A DNA stretch of 64,000 bases from Clostridia bacterium (GTDB lineage Bacteria > Bacillota > Clostridia > Lachnospirales > Lachnospiraceae): assembly GCA_003249225.1 (NCBI GenBank), contig QKJQ01000022.1, forward strand, positions 90,121-154,120, read 5' to 3'. The notes below the pieces were generated by a model. That model ran no database searches, was not told the DNA's origin, and saw only the letters and a program-made list of their open reading frames with translations. Shown here one piece after another: positions 44,106-51,942 of this stretch. The translations under genes were made by a program, and so were the position numbers. Numbering within the stretch: position 1 is the stretch's first letter; each line of letters starts with the position of its first letter.

Positions 44106-44188
44106 ATACTATGATCCCAGCATCAAAAGGTCATGTGCGTCATGTCAGTAGGAATCAGCACGACTTTGGAACCCCAACATCATAGTAT
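44106..44188. repeat. Short copy of the intergenic palindromic element (copy C)
   Basis: An 83-bp element with perfect 10-bp terminal inverted repeats (ATACTATGAT / ATCATAGTAT). The inside, GGTCATGTGCGTCATG..CAGCACGACTTTGGAACCCC, matches copies at 2124 and 34351 in sequence and order. It lies just upstream of the epimerase gene. Confidence 0.75.
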
Positions 44189-44254
44189 TGCATCCATTTT
44201 TCTCCCCTGCTTTTATGGTAAATTATACCATATTAATCTTTGGTGTGCAAGGTA

Positions 44255-44300
44255 AGAAAAGACAGGATACCCATTGCCGGATTATCCTGTCTTTCTTCTT
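44255..44300. terminator. Terminator after the DDAH-type gene
   Basis: AAAGACAGGATA and TATCCTGTCTTT form a 12-bp stem with U-rich sequence on both sides. On the minus strand it follows the 44374 gene. Confidence 0.8.
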
Positions 44301-44373
44301 AAATCTATTATAGCGAAACACCAATGAATTACTTTTTGTTCCCTTTTACATTGAATCAAAAATGCAGAGAGTA

Positions 44374-45144
44374 TCAGAAGCGCAGAGACAGACAGCTAAG
44401 TCCGCCATCGATCTTGCGGTATTCGGAGGTATCAACGATCAGCACCGGATAACCAGCTTCTTCCACAGCAGCCAAAACGGTTGGATATCCTTCTGCGATA
44501 ATAACGGTATCGTTCACCCAGATACAGTTCGCACCATAACTTTCCTCTTCCGGTACAATGATCTTGTTATACTCTGCAAATTCAGTCTTCTCTACAAATT
44601 CACCGGCTACCAGCATGTTATTGTTCTCAATATAATTTACACCTGTTTTTAAATGCAATACTTTCTCAAGAGGAACTTCCGAACCGCTTAATCCCCATCC
44701 CTTTAAGATCTCGATAAACTGTCGTATTCCCTCTGCGTTCGTTCTGGCAGACCGACCAACATAAAAGTGATCTCCGACCATCATTACATCTCCGCCTTCT
44801 AAGGTTCCCGGTGCTTTGATGTATGCGATCTCGTCGTCAGCAAAAAAGGTCTTAATGGTATCGATCATCTTTTCCGGTTCTTTATTCCTGCTTGGTGCTC
44901 CGGGATTGGTGATAATAGCCCCCTTCTTTGTAATAACAGCAACATCTTCTACAAAACAGGAATCCGGGAATTCTTCCTCCGCTTCCAGCATTGTCACTTT
45001 AACACCGCATTTCTTTAAAGCTTCCACATATGCGGCATGCTGTAACAATGCCTTTTCATAGTCTGGTTTCCCAAGTTCCGGCGCTGAGGTGATACCATCA
45101 AGCAGGGCCTTGCAGGGCTTTCTGACAATAACATTCGTAAACAT
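44374..45144 (-). CDS. Dimethylargininase / amidinotransferase-family hydrolase (DDAH-like)
   Basis: A 256-residue guanidino-modifying enzyme with the DDAH beta-propeller pattern. Seen: EFPDSCFVEDVAV, LEGGDVMMVGDHFYVGRSARTN, the catalytic His in LHLKTGVNYI and the nucleophilic Cys in KIDGGLSCLSLRF. It would hydrolyse citrulline-forming substrates such as methylarginines or related guanidines. The ATG at 45144 has AGGAG at seven bases; the track ATG at 45150 is too close. Transcribed from a perfect promoter with an early terminator. Confidence 0.88.
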   Translation of the reverse strand: MFTNVIVRKPCKALLDGITSAPELGKPDYEKALLQHAAYVEALKKCGVKVTMLEAEEEFPDSCFVEDVAVITKKGAIITNPGAPSRNKEPEKMIDTIKTFFADDEIAYIKAPGTLEGGDVMMVGDHFYVGRSARTNAEGIRQFIEILKGWGLSGSEVPLEKVLHLKTGVNYIENNNMLVAGEFVEKTEFAEYNKIIVPEEESYGANCIWVNDTVIIAEGYPTVLAAVEEAGYPVLIVDTSEYRKIDGGLSCLSLRF

Positions 45145-45208
45145 AGACATTCTCCTTTTGTTTTATGATTTTGTTGCAAATTCTCTTTTTCTATGTCTGC
45201 AATCAACT

Positions 45209-45248
45209 ATAAAAAGACGTCTGAATAACATCAATTATCCAAACGCCT
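45209..45248 (-). terminator. Terminator-like hairpin in the leader of the DDAH-type gene
   Basis: On the minus strand AGGCGTTTGGATAA pairs with TTATTCAGACGTCT (14 bp with G-U pairs) followed by TTTTTATAG. It lies between the promoter and the start codon. Its left flank CAAAGGCGTTT matches CAAAGGTGTTT of the leader at 4795-4830. A 10-codon ORF with two arginine codons overlaps it, but it would start almost at the mRNA end. Confidence 0.6.
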
Positions 45249-45276
45249 TTGCTTGTCTATCATCGATTTACGGGTA

Positions 45277-45305
45277 ATTATAATGACAAAAAAAATGTAT
45301 GTCAA
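45277..45305 (-). promoter_or_regulatory. Consensus promoter of the DDAH-type gene
   Basis: Minus strand TTGACA, 17 bp, TATAAT: a perfect sigma-A promoter. The start near 45270 gives a leader of about 125 nt containing the hairpin at 45215-45248. Confidence 0.88.
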
Positions 45306-45380
45306 GGCACACTGCGTCGCTTTTCAGCTTCTCCAACAAAAGCCTTTTTCGATAGGATTTTGTCCAAACCTTTTTGATTC

Positions 45381-46298
45381 CTAGGTCTCATAGATAGGAA
45401 AACTTAGTGTTATGTACAGATCCTTGTCGTCCGTTCTTGCCGATATGATACCCTTCATTTGTTCCACATAAAGCTTCGCTATGGTCAGGCCTAACCCACT
45501 GCTGGCAGAACTTCTGGCTTCATCCTTCTGATAAAACCGGTCAAACATATGCTGAACGTCATAATTGCTCAGATTTTTGCGGGAGGTCTGGTAGGTAAGG
45601 CACACCGTATTGTTCTCTTTGTCTTTTAAAAGTGAAATATAACTGTAACCATTGCAGTATTTCACTGTATTTGCTGTAAGATTCATAAAAACTCTCAACA
45701 GACCGTTTTGATCCCCCTGTATCCACAGAGGCTCTTCTTTCTTTGGCAGGTTAACGATCAGGTCAATTCCTTTTGCTTCGAAATCCGGATAGAAATTCAG
45801 CAGATGCTCTTTGAATAGCTTATACAGATCGACAGGACTTGCATCGATCTGCAATTCCATGCTTTCAAGTCTCACAAACTCATACAACTGTTCAATCAGC
45901 ATATTCAGGTCGACCGCTTTTCGTTTTACGACCTCTAGGTCTTCCTTTTGTTCCTGGAACTGTGCATTATCCATCATCCACTCCACGTATCCTAAAATGG
46001 AGGTAATCGGGGTACGCAGGTCATGGGACAGATTGGTTATCTCCCGGCGGATGTCGGATACTTCTTTCTTATAAGCATACTTATCTTTGTGATATTCCCG
46101 AATGTATTGATTACATTCTGCACACAGCTTCTCCAGCTGCCGGTCCGGCACAGGACAAAATACATGTTGTTCGCCCAGCTTATTCTGAATGCTGTTGTGA
46201 AACTCTGCACTGACTTTCTTAATTCCTCTTTTCAGTAAAAAATGCCAGACTAAGAGTAGGATCAGCAATACATCCGATATTATCAAAGCTATCATCAT
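45381..46298 (-). CDS. Small sensor histidine kinase of an ABC-transporter TCS module
   Basis: A 305-residue kinase with one N-terminal TM helix and almost no extracytoplasmic loop, as in kinases that sense through a partner transporter. H-box ITNLSHDLRTPITSILGY, N-box MNLTANTVKYC, then MFDRFYQKDEARSSASSGLGLTIAK. The usual DxGxG (G1) box is not visible; in its place is CLTYQTSRKNLSNYD. Last gene after regulator, ATPase and permease on the same strand. Confidence 0.9.
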   Translation of the reverse strand: MMIALIISDVLLILLLVWHFLLKRGIKKVSAEFHNSIQNKLGEQHVFCPVPDRQLEKLCAECNQYIREYHKDKYAYKKEVSDIRREITNLSHDLRTPITSILGYVEWMMDNAQFQEQKEDLEVVKRKAVDLNMLIEQLYEFVRLESMELQIDASPVDLYKLFKEHLLNFYPDFEAKGIDLIVNLPKKEEPLWIQGDQNGLLRVFMNLTANTVKYCNGYSYISLLKDKENNTVCLTYQTSRKNLSNYDVQHMFDRFYQKDEARSSASSGLGLTIAKLYVEQMKGIISARTDDKDLYITLSFPIYET

Positions 46299-46311
46299 AT
46301 GTTGTAAAACT

Positions 46312-46432
46312 CCTTTTTACCTGATTTGGTCTCCGGCTCCCGCTGCTTCTGCTGCTCTTGTTGCTCCCGCTTCTTCTGCTGCTTCTGCTGCTCCCGCTGC
46401 TCCTGCTGCATCAAACCTTTTCTATCTGATTT
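46312..46432. repeat. GCA/GGA/GAA triplet tract between permease and kinase genes
   Basis: On the minus strand, just past the permease TAG, a run of GCA, GCG, GGA and GAA codons stays in the permease frame for 35 codons up to TAA. It is bracketed by two similar copies of AAATCAG(A/G)TA..AAAAGG (46416-46432 and 46312-46327). The second copy supplies the kinase ribosome binding site. It looks like an expanded or inserted block in an intergenic region. Confidence 0.7.
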
Positions 46433-47183
46433 CTTTTCTTTTGAACAGGATCATACCAAAGATCAGAAAACCCGTCAGCCAGCAAAACCCGGTAAGAAGC
46501 GTTGTAAAAGTATCCCTTCCTGTCACTTCAAAGGTGAGCGTGTGATTGCTGTATTCAGCCATAGCAATGTAAGGAAAACATTTTGAGATTATATTAAGTA
46601 TTACGATTCTTCGTCCGAGCAGATTTAGCATCGTAGGGACAACAACAATTGCCGCTACTGAATATATCATAGCTAAACTCATGGTATCTGCAATCATCAT
46701 GAACATATACACACCTGTCAGTGCTGCCAGCAATCCTAGACTGCCGCTAAAGATCGCATTCCAGTAGACATTGAACTCGCCCACATCCGAGTGAAGCAAA
46801 AAGCGGTCGCAAAGAAATGCATAAAATCCCGCAAGTACAAGACAGCTAAACACGGCTATGATCGCCTGCACCAGTAATTTTCCAAGCAGCACCGTGCTGC
46901 GTTTTATTCCAAATGCAATCGAATTCTTATAGACATGTGTTTTATCACCGTCATTGAGCAGCAATACAAAACCACCGGCCACATAAAGGAGCATTGTTAA
47001 CGAAGCATAGATATTCGAAAGAGCAAACTTTGTATTGCCATAAGGAAAATTCTCGGCATAATTCTGAAAATAAGCAAGTACACCGACAACACTGGACAAA
47101 AGAACACCAAAGACAAAAAATAAGATCCATATTTTTTTGTCCCGGATCAGTCTATATGCTTCACTTCTCATGTAATTTAACAT
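46422..47183 (-). CDS. ABC-2-type permease (bacitracin/lantibiotic-immunity-like)
   Basis: A 253-residue membrane protein with six hydrophobic segments, starting MLNYMRSEAYRLIRDKKIW and ending KRKEIR. ATG at 47183 follows GGAGGAGTGCTGAT inside the end of the ATPase gene; the track start at 47201 is upstream. Partner of the ATPase at 47185-48099. Such transporters expel or block antimicrobial peptides or act as sensors for the kinase; the ligand is unknown. Confidence 0.88.
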   Translation of the reverse strand: MLNYMRSEAYRLIRDKKIWILFFVFGVLLSSVVGVLAYFQNYAENFPYGNTKFALSNIYASLTMLLYVAGGFVLLLNDGDKTHVYKNSIAFGIKRSTVLLGKLLVQAIIAVFSCLVLAGFYAFLCDRFLLHSDVGEFNVYWNAIFSGSLGLLAALTGVYMFMMIADTMSLAMIYSVAAIVVVPTMLNLLGRRIVILNIISKCFPYIAMAEYSNHTLTFEVTGRDTFTTLLTGFCWLTGFLIFGMILFKRKEIR

Positions 47184-47184
47184 A

Positions 47185-48099
47185 TCAGCACTCCTCCACA
47201 AGTTTCATATAGTAATTTTCAAGACTCATACGGCGTTTTTCCAGTCCGTTCAGGCTAATGTTCTCTCTGATTGCCAGTTCACAGATCTTGTTGCCATCCT
47301 CGAGTCCTTCATACAGGTGTATGCATTGATCCGGATATACTTTAAAATCTTTATACCCAAGTTCTTTCTCCAACAGCCTGCATAATTTTTCCGGCTGGTC
47401 TACAAAGATATTCAAAAAAGAAGCGCACTTTTCAGCCAAAGCCTGGGATGTTATCTCTTCCAGCATCCTTCCCCGGCTTAAGAACCCATAACAGGTAACG
47501 ATGTTCTCAAGTTCGGCAAGAATATGGCTTGATATCATAATGGTGGTATTGTGCTTACGATTTAACATCAGCAGCATCTGTCTCATTTCCAGAATTCCGG
47601 CCGGATCCAGGCCATTGATTGGCTCATCAAGGATCAGCAGCTCCGGAGAATGCAGCAGAGAAAGGGCAATTCCCAGACGTTGCTTCATTCCAAGTGAGAA
47701 CTGACTCACCTTTTTCTTGCCGGTATCCTTCAGTCCGACCATGGAAAGTACTTCATGAATTCTGTTCTTTTCCGGTATTCCGAACTGTATTCTAAAATAC
47801 TCAAGGTTCTGCCCGGCCGTCATACCAAGGTGAAATGCCGGTTCTTCGATCAACGCTCCCATCCTTTTCCGGTATTCGGCGTTCTTTTTTTCTTCGTTGC
47901 TGTCAAACAAATAGATACTGCCCTCATCAGCAAAAGACTGCCCCGCGATCAGACGCATCAGCGTTGTCTTTCCTGCACCGTTATTTCCGACGAGTCCGTA
48001 GATTTCTCCGCGCATGATATGCAGATTTACATCCATTAATACAGCATTTTCTTTATACTTTTTTGTTATATGCTCCATTCTCAAAACACTGTCTTTCAT
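47185..48099 (-). CDS. ABC transporter ATPase (BcrA/LanF-like)
   Basis: A 304-residue ATPase. Walker A VGNNGAGKTTLMRLIAG, signature FSLGMKQRLGIALSLL, Walker B LLILDEPINGLDP, then SSHILAE and a 70-residue C-terminal extension typical of the BcrA/lantibiotic-immunity group. ATG at 48099 has GGAG at four bases; the track start at 48156 lies in a repeated leader. Forms a transporter with the next gene. Confidence 0.94.
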   Translation of the reverse strand: MKDSVLRMEHITKKYKENAVLMDVNLHIMRGEIYGLVGNNGAGKTTLMRLIAGQSFADEGSIYLFDSNEEKKNAEYRKRMGALIEEPAFHLGMTAGQNLEYFRIQFGIPEKNRIHEVLSMVGLKDTGKKKVSQFSLGMKQRLGIALSLLHSPELLILDEPINGLDPAGILEMRQMLLMLNRKHNTTIMISSHILAELENIVTCYGFLSRGRMLEEITSQALAEKCASFLNIFVDQPEKLCRLLEKELGYKDFKVYPDQCIHLYEGLEDGNKICELAIRENISLNGLEKRRMSLENYYMKLVEEC

Positions 48100-48215
48100 T
48101 TTACTCCATTCCTGTGCTTTTTTATGCACAAACCTATTCATGAGATCGTTTTTCATTTCATGTTTTGCTCCACTCCTGCGCTGCTTATTCGCATAGGAAG
48201 TATGAACAGCGGGCT
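48100..48215 (-). repeat. Duplicated ribosome-binding-region block
   Basis: Minus strand. Two related blocks end AAGCGCAGGAGTGGAGCAAAAC (about 48163-48185) and AAGCACAGGAATGGAGTAAA (48100-48119), each followed by ATG. A third relative, AAGCGCAGGAATGGAGAAAA, precedes the chemoreceptor start at 31507, and there the similarity extends upstream (CCGCT.GTTCA.ACTT). Only the block at 48100 leads into a long gene; the other ATG is followed at once by a stop. Confidence 0.6.
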
Positions 48216-48339
48216 CCTTTATTCGAGTCCGTATACTTTTCTGGATTTGTATTGTATGATCATGAGCCTAGTGTACCGGAATGGTTCAAAGAATGCCTTA
48301 AGCAAATGTAAAGAAAGTATAAAGTTTGATTCCTGCCCG

Positions 48340-49092
48340 CTACAGACACAGTCGGTAGCCAATTCCCCATACGGTCGTAATATACTCTTCCGGTGTGACT
48401 GCGCCAATTTTTTTCCGGATGTTGCTGATGTGCACACTGACGGTATTGTCCTCCCCATAGTACCCATTCATCCACACGGCCTCATAAAGACCTTCCTTGG
48501 AATAGACCTTTTGCGGGTGACGCAGCATCGTCTGTAAAAGGTCGAACTCTCGGACTGTCAGTTCAATTTTCTCTTGATTCACACGGACAAGACGTTCCTC
48601 AACATGCATCGTTAATTCTTTAAAGGTAAGAACTTCTTCTATGTTATTGCTGCCCGGATTTCTTTGGTCTGTCCCGGTACTGTCCACATTATATGCTGCA
48701 ACGTCGTTTTCCATGTTATAGGATGGAACCGCCGCTCCTCTTCGAAGCTGTGCTTTTATCCTTGCCACCAACTCTCTTGGTTCAAAAGGTTTTGTGATGT
48801 AATCATCCGCACCAAGCTCCAGTACATTTACCTTACTGTCAAGATCGAGTCTTGCCGTCAGTGCTATGATTGGGACCTGACTTTTTTCTCTGATTTTTGT
48901 TATCAACTGTTCTCCGCTCATTCCCGGTATCATCAGATCGCAAAGAATCAGCTGGTATTCCTCCATTGCAAAGCGCAACTGGGCCTCTGTCCCTGAAAAA
49001 GCACAGGTTGCTTCATAACCTTCCTTTTTAACAATCCGTTCTAATAATTTATTAATATCCGTATCGTCTTCCACAATTAATATTCTGCTCAT
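48340..49092 (-). CDS. OmpR-family response regulator with extended linker
   Basis: A 250-residue regulator. Receiver with LILCDLMIPGMSG (phospho-Asp) and YITKPFEPRELVARIKAQ; then an unusually long Asn/Ser/Asp-rich linker of about 35 residues; then the winged helix LTVREFDLLQTMLRHPQKVYSKEGLYEAVW and EDNTVSVHISNIRKK. GGTGGGAG precedes the ATG. It heads the module regulator - ATPase - permease - kinase. Two direct repeats lie in its leader. Confidence 0.95.
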   Translation of the reverse strand: MSRILIVEDDTDINKLLERIVKKEGYEATCAFSGTEAQLRFAMEEYQLILCDLMIPGMSGEQLITKIREKSQVPIIALTARLDLDSKVNVLELGADDYITKPFEPRELVARIKAQLRRGAAVPSYNMENDVAAYNVDSTGTDQRNPGSNNIEEVLTFKELTMHVEERLVRVNQEKIELTVREFDLLQTMLRHPQKVYSKEGLYEAVWMNGYYGEDNTVSVHISNIRKKIGAVTPEEYITTVWGIGYRLCL

Positions 49093-49124
49093 CCTGGTCT
49101 CCCACCTGAATAATTTTTATTGAA

Positions 49125-49147
49125 TAACTTTTTGCTTAACTTTTTGC
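49125..49147 (-). promoter_or_regulatory. Direct repeat TAACTTTTTGC in the regulator leader
   Basis: TAACTTTTTGC occurs twice with a 12-bp period (49125-49135 and 49137-49147), 33 bp before the ATG of the 48340-49092 regulator. The rest of the 310 bp gap up to 49402 holds the terminator at 49223-49265 and otherwise nothing I can assign. Confidence 0.4.
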
Positions 49148-49222
49148 GCATACCTATTTTTACACTCAACAATCATCTTACCATGAATTATTATTTAATA
49201 AAACACTTTGCTTACCATAAAA

Positions 49223-49265
49223 GAAAAGACTCAATGAAATACCTCTGCTTTCATTGAATCTTTTC
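49223..49265 (-). terminator. Terminator of the FtsX-ABC / TCS operon
   Basis: AAAAGACTCAATGAAA and TTTCATTGAATCTTTT pair over about 16 bp with one mismatch; U-rich on both sides. It lies 140 bp past the kinase stop at 49403. Confidence 0.75.
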
Positions 49266-49402
49266 TCTTTTCTTAATCGAAAATGCAATTTGGGTTCACG
49301 GACGGTGACTTGTCGGCCCTGCCAAACAAAGGCTTTGGTATGAAGTGAACTTTTCCTTCGTGTACCGCACCTTGTAGATTTATCGAAAACCTCATGATAA
49401 TT

Positions 49403-50710
49403 TCATTTTTGTTTCACCGGCAGCATAATCAGTATTGTCAGTCCACCCGCTGCATTCTGTGCCGCATCAATGGTCCCGCTATGCCCTTCAATGATCTGTC
49501 TGCATATGGAAAGTCCAAGCCCTGATATCTGTCTGCTCTTATCCGAGGTAAAAAAGGGTTCGAACAGATGCGGAATTTCTTCTTTTGATACCCCCACTCC
49601 ATCATCTGAGACGGAAAACGAAACCCATGAACTGCTTTTTGTGATGTCAACCGTTACATTTACCCCACCATCTTTGTTATGTCTGATCGAATTACCAAAT
49701 ATATTAGCAAATACTCTTCGGATCTTTAACAGTTCTGCTTCCAGCACCGTTTGTTCCTCGCATTGGTTTCTGATCTGTAAAGTACAGCCGTGTTCTCTGA
49801 AAAAGTCGTCGTATTCTTCTCTCAGCATTCTTTCCAGATAATGGACTGGATATGGCTGTAATTGCTGCTTGTTCACCAGTGAGGAACCAATATAGTCATC
49901 AAACTCCTCAACGATGGCTTCGATGTCCTTTGCCTGATTGTAGATAATCGAAAGATACCGGTTTTTCTTTTCCTCTGTTAAATCTTTTTTTAAGATGCGC
50001 TCACTGTATCCAAGAACTGAGGTCAGCGGAGTCTTCAGATCGTGTGATATCGATGCAATCATCCGGTTCTGATTCTTTTTTTCTTCCGAAAGGCCGTCTG
50101 CAAGCCGATAAAAACTTTGCTCTAGCTGACCGATCTCTTCTTTGCTGACTTTTCTTTTCTTATTGCTGTACCCGTCCACTCTCTGACCGCTTTTATAGAC
50201 TTTCATTTGATGGTCTAAAAGCAATAGTCTTCTTACATAGAAGAAATGTATGGTAACGGACAGTCCGGCAAAAATAAAAAAGACCACACAGATCTCGAAC
50301 AAAAATATATTCTCAAAGATGTTATGTGCCTTCAGATTCAGCAGATCCACCTCCTTCTCCACTTTTAGAAGATAATCTCCGTCCTTAAGATGAATCAGAG
50401 TGGTGACCGAATAGCCAAGATTACTCTCTGACGCTTCGTCCTGAAAGACCTGCTCTGCTGTGTTTTGAAGCGTTACCCGTAGATTGCGCTCATTTTCAAG
50501 CCCTGCAATGAATGCTTTTACATCCACAAAAAACATGTCCGCAGAATGCGACTGAATGTCTTTTGTGGTTTCTGCCACTGCTGTCTGCATGTTGGTCTGG
50601 TATAACTCGACCCTGCCCTCCAGATAAATTCGGTAGTATCCAAGGATCAAAAGGATATTTAAAATAAATGCAGCAAGCAGCAGAAGAGGAAGCTTGTATT
50701 TAATGCTCAT
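49403..50710 (-). CDS. Sensor histidine kinase of the FtsX-ABC module
   Basis: A 435-residue kinase: TM about 8-28, extracytoplasmic domain about 29-130, TM about 135-157, H-box MIASISHDLKTPLTSVLGYSE, N-box ANIFGNSIRHN, G1 SDDGVGVSKEE, G2 QISGLGLSICRQII. AAGGGGGGAG within the end of the regulator gene serves as ribosome binding site; stop and start are one base apart. Last gene of the operon ATPase - permease - coiled coil - regulator - kinase. Confidence 0.95.
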   Translation of the reverse strand: MSIKYKLPLLLLAAFILNILLILGYYRIYLEGRVELYQTNMQTAVAETTKDIQSHSADMFFVDVKAFIAGLENERNLRVTLQNTAEQVFQDEASESNLGYSVTTLIHLKDGDYLLKVEKEVDLLNLKAHNIFENIFLFEICVVFFIFAGLSVTIHFFYVRRLLLLDHQMKVYKSGQRVDGYSNKKRKVSKEEIGQLEQSFYRLADGLSEEKKNQNRMIASISHDLKTPLTSVLGYSERILKKDLTEEKKNRYLSIIYNQAKDIEAIVEEFDDYIGSSLVNKQQLQPYPVHYLERMLREEYDDFFREHGCTLQIRNQCEEQTVLEAELLKIRRVFANIFGNSIRHNKDGGVNVTVDITKSSSWVSFSVSDDGVGVSKEEIPHLFEPFFTSDKSRQISGLGLSICRQIIEGHSGTIDAAQNAAGGLTILIMLPVKQK

Positions 50711-50711
50711 G

Positions 50712-51389
50712 TCACTCCCCCCTTCTGACTAACTTATACCCAACACCCCAGACCGTCTTTATCAGCTGACTGTCCGGATCGATCTTGTCCCGCAGGTTCT
50801 TGACTGTCACAGTAACACTGCCAATGTCTGCATAGTCCATACCCCAAACTTTGTCAAAGATCTGCTCCCGTGTCATGACTTTTCCGATGTTATCAATAAA
50901 ATAGATCAATAATTGGAATTCTCTTGTGGTCAGATGGATGTATTCTCCATTTTTAACAACTTCATAATTCTCGCGAAAGATCGTAAGCTCTCCAAGGCTG
51001 ACTGCTTTGTCCTGTGCCTGTGAACTTCTCTTCTCTCTTCGAAGGTGCGCTTTCACCTTTGCTGTAAGTTCTTCGACATGGAATGGTTTTGTGATGTAGT
51101 CATCCCCGCCCATCTCAAGGCCGAGCACAGTGTCGATTGTCCGTCCCTTTGCCGTAACGAACAAAATAGGACATGAGACTTCATCTCTGATCTTCTTGCA
51201 GGTGGAAAGTCCGTCAAGCTTTGGCATCATTATATCCAGCAGTATCAGATCAAAATCTGATTTTTTTACTGCTTCCAATACCATCTCCCCGTCCGAAACG
51301 GTGGTACATATCATTCCTTCATCTTCCAGACTGTCTGCAATCAGCTGTGCTATATTTGCATCGTCATCAGCAATGAGAATTCTGGGCAT
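50712..51389 (-). CDS. OmpR-family response regulator of the FtsX-ABC module
   Basis: A 225-residue regulator: IADDDAN acidic pair, phospho-Asp in LILLDIMMPKLDG, Lys in YITKPFHVEELTAKV, winged helix LTTREFQLLIYFIDN and VWGMDYADIGSVTVTVKNLRDK. GGAGGTAACC precedes the ATG. Its start lies 23 bases inside the 3' end of the coiled-coil protein gene, so the two are translationally coupled. Confidence 0.95.
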   Translation of the reverse strand: MPRILIADDDANIAQLIADSLEDEGMICTTVSDGEMVLEAVKKSDFDLILLDIMMPKLDGLSTCKKIRDEVSCPILFVTAKGRTIDTVLGLEMGGDDYITKPFHVEELTAKVKAHLRREKRSSQAQDKAVSLGELTIFRENYEVVKNGEYIHLTTREFQLLIYFIDNIGKVMTREQIFDKVWGMDYADIGSVTVTVKNLRDKIDPDSQLIKTVWGVGYKLVRRGE

Positions 51390-51930
51390 ATCCGGTTACC
51401 TCCGTGAAATTATTTAAAATAAACACATACTCATCAATTACATCTGAAAGTTCCTCTAATGTATTTTCAATGGTTTCAACATCAAAGGTTTTTTTTGCTT
51501 TCTTCATTTTATCATTTTTTTCTTCAAACTGTTCATTAATTTTTACAATATCATCATACAGCTGATCCAGAGACTGCAGTTCTTCCTGATAAGCAGATTC
51601 TTCACTCTCATTCAGCCTGTTCGTGCATTCTTTGGTAGCCTCCTTGGCATCTTCCGCGCAGTTCCTTAGCTTTGCGAATGCCTCTTCCATTCCCAGCAGG
51701 CTGTTGGTTTTGTTCCATGAAGCTTTGATGTATTTATCCAGATATTGTGTGTTTTCTTCCAACACTGTATTTATACCGGTTACTGCCGCCTGTGTATCGT
51801 TCCACTCAAATGTGTCTGATATACCGTCTTGCAGCTCATTTCTTCTGCTGCCTGACTGCCAGAGCATTATCACAAGAAAAATGAATAGCAGTGGCAGCAA
51901 AATCAAAAGTAACATAATTCCCTTTTTCAT
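51367..51930 (-). CDS. Membrane-anchored coiled-coil protein of unknown function
   Basis: A 187-residue protein with one N-terminal TM helix (IMLLLILLPLLFIFLVIML) and a highly charged, helical, probably coiled-coil extracytoplasmic part rich in Glu/Lys/Asn. No known domain recognised. GGAGGCGAACCG precedes the ATG. It sits between the FtsX permease and the regulator and overlaps the latter, so it likely works with the transporter or kinase outside the membrane, for example as an accessory or adaptor. Confidence 0.75.
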   Translation of the reverse strand: MKKGIMLLLILLPLLFIFLVIMLWQSGSRRNELQDGISDTFEWNDTQAAVTGINTVLEENTQYLDKYIKASWNKTNSLLGMEEAFAKLRNCAEDAKEATKECTNRLNESEESAYQEELQSLDQLYDDIVKINEQFEEKNDKMKKAKKTFDVETIENTLEELSDVIDEYVFILNNFTEVTGYAQNSHC

Positions 51931-51942
51931 CGGTTCGCCTCC

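Noticed and set aside
40971-45144. Defence island around the SNF2 helicase
   Set aside because: No methylase, nuclease, or other defence-linked gene nearby; neighbours are metabolic.
45231-45263. Arginine-containing leader peptide (MIDKQRRLDN) for attenuation of the DDAH-type gene
   Set aside because: Its ATG would lie only about 7 nt from the predicted mRNA start with no ribosome binding site.
49266-49402. Possible gene remnant after the kinase gene
   Set aside because: Slightly richer in GC but no ORF or recognisable peptide; left unassigned.
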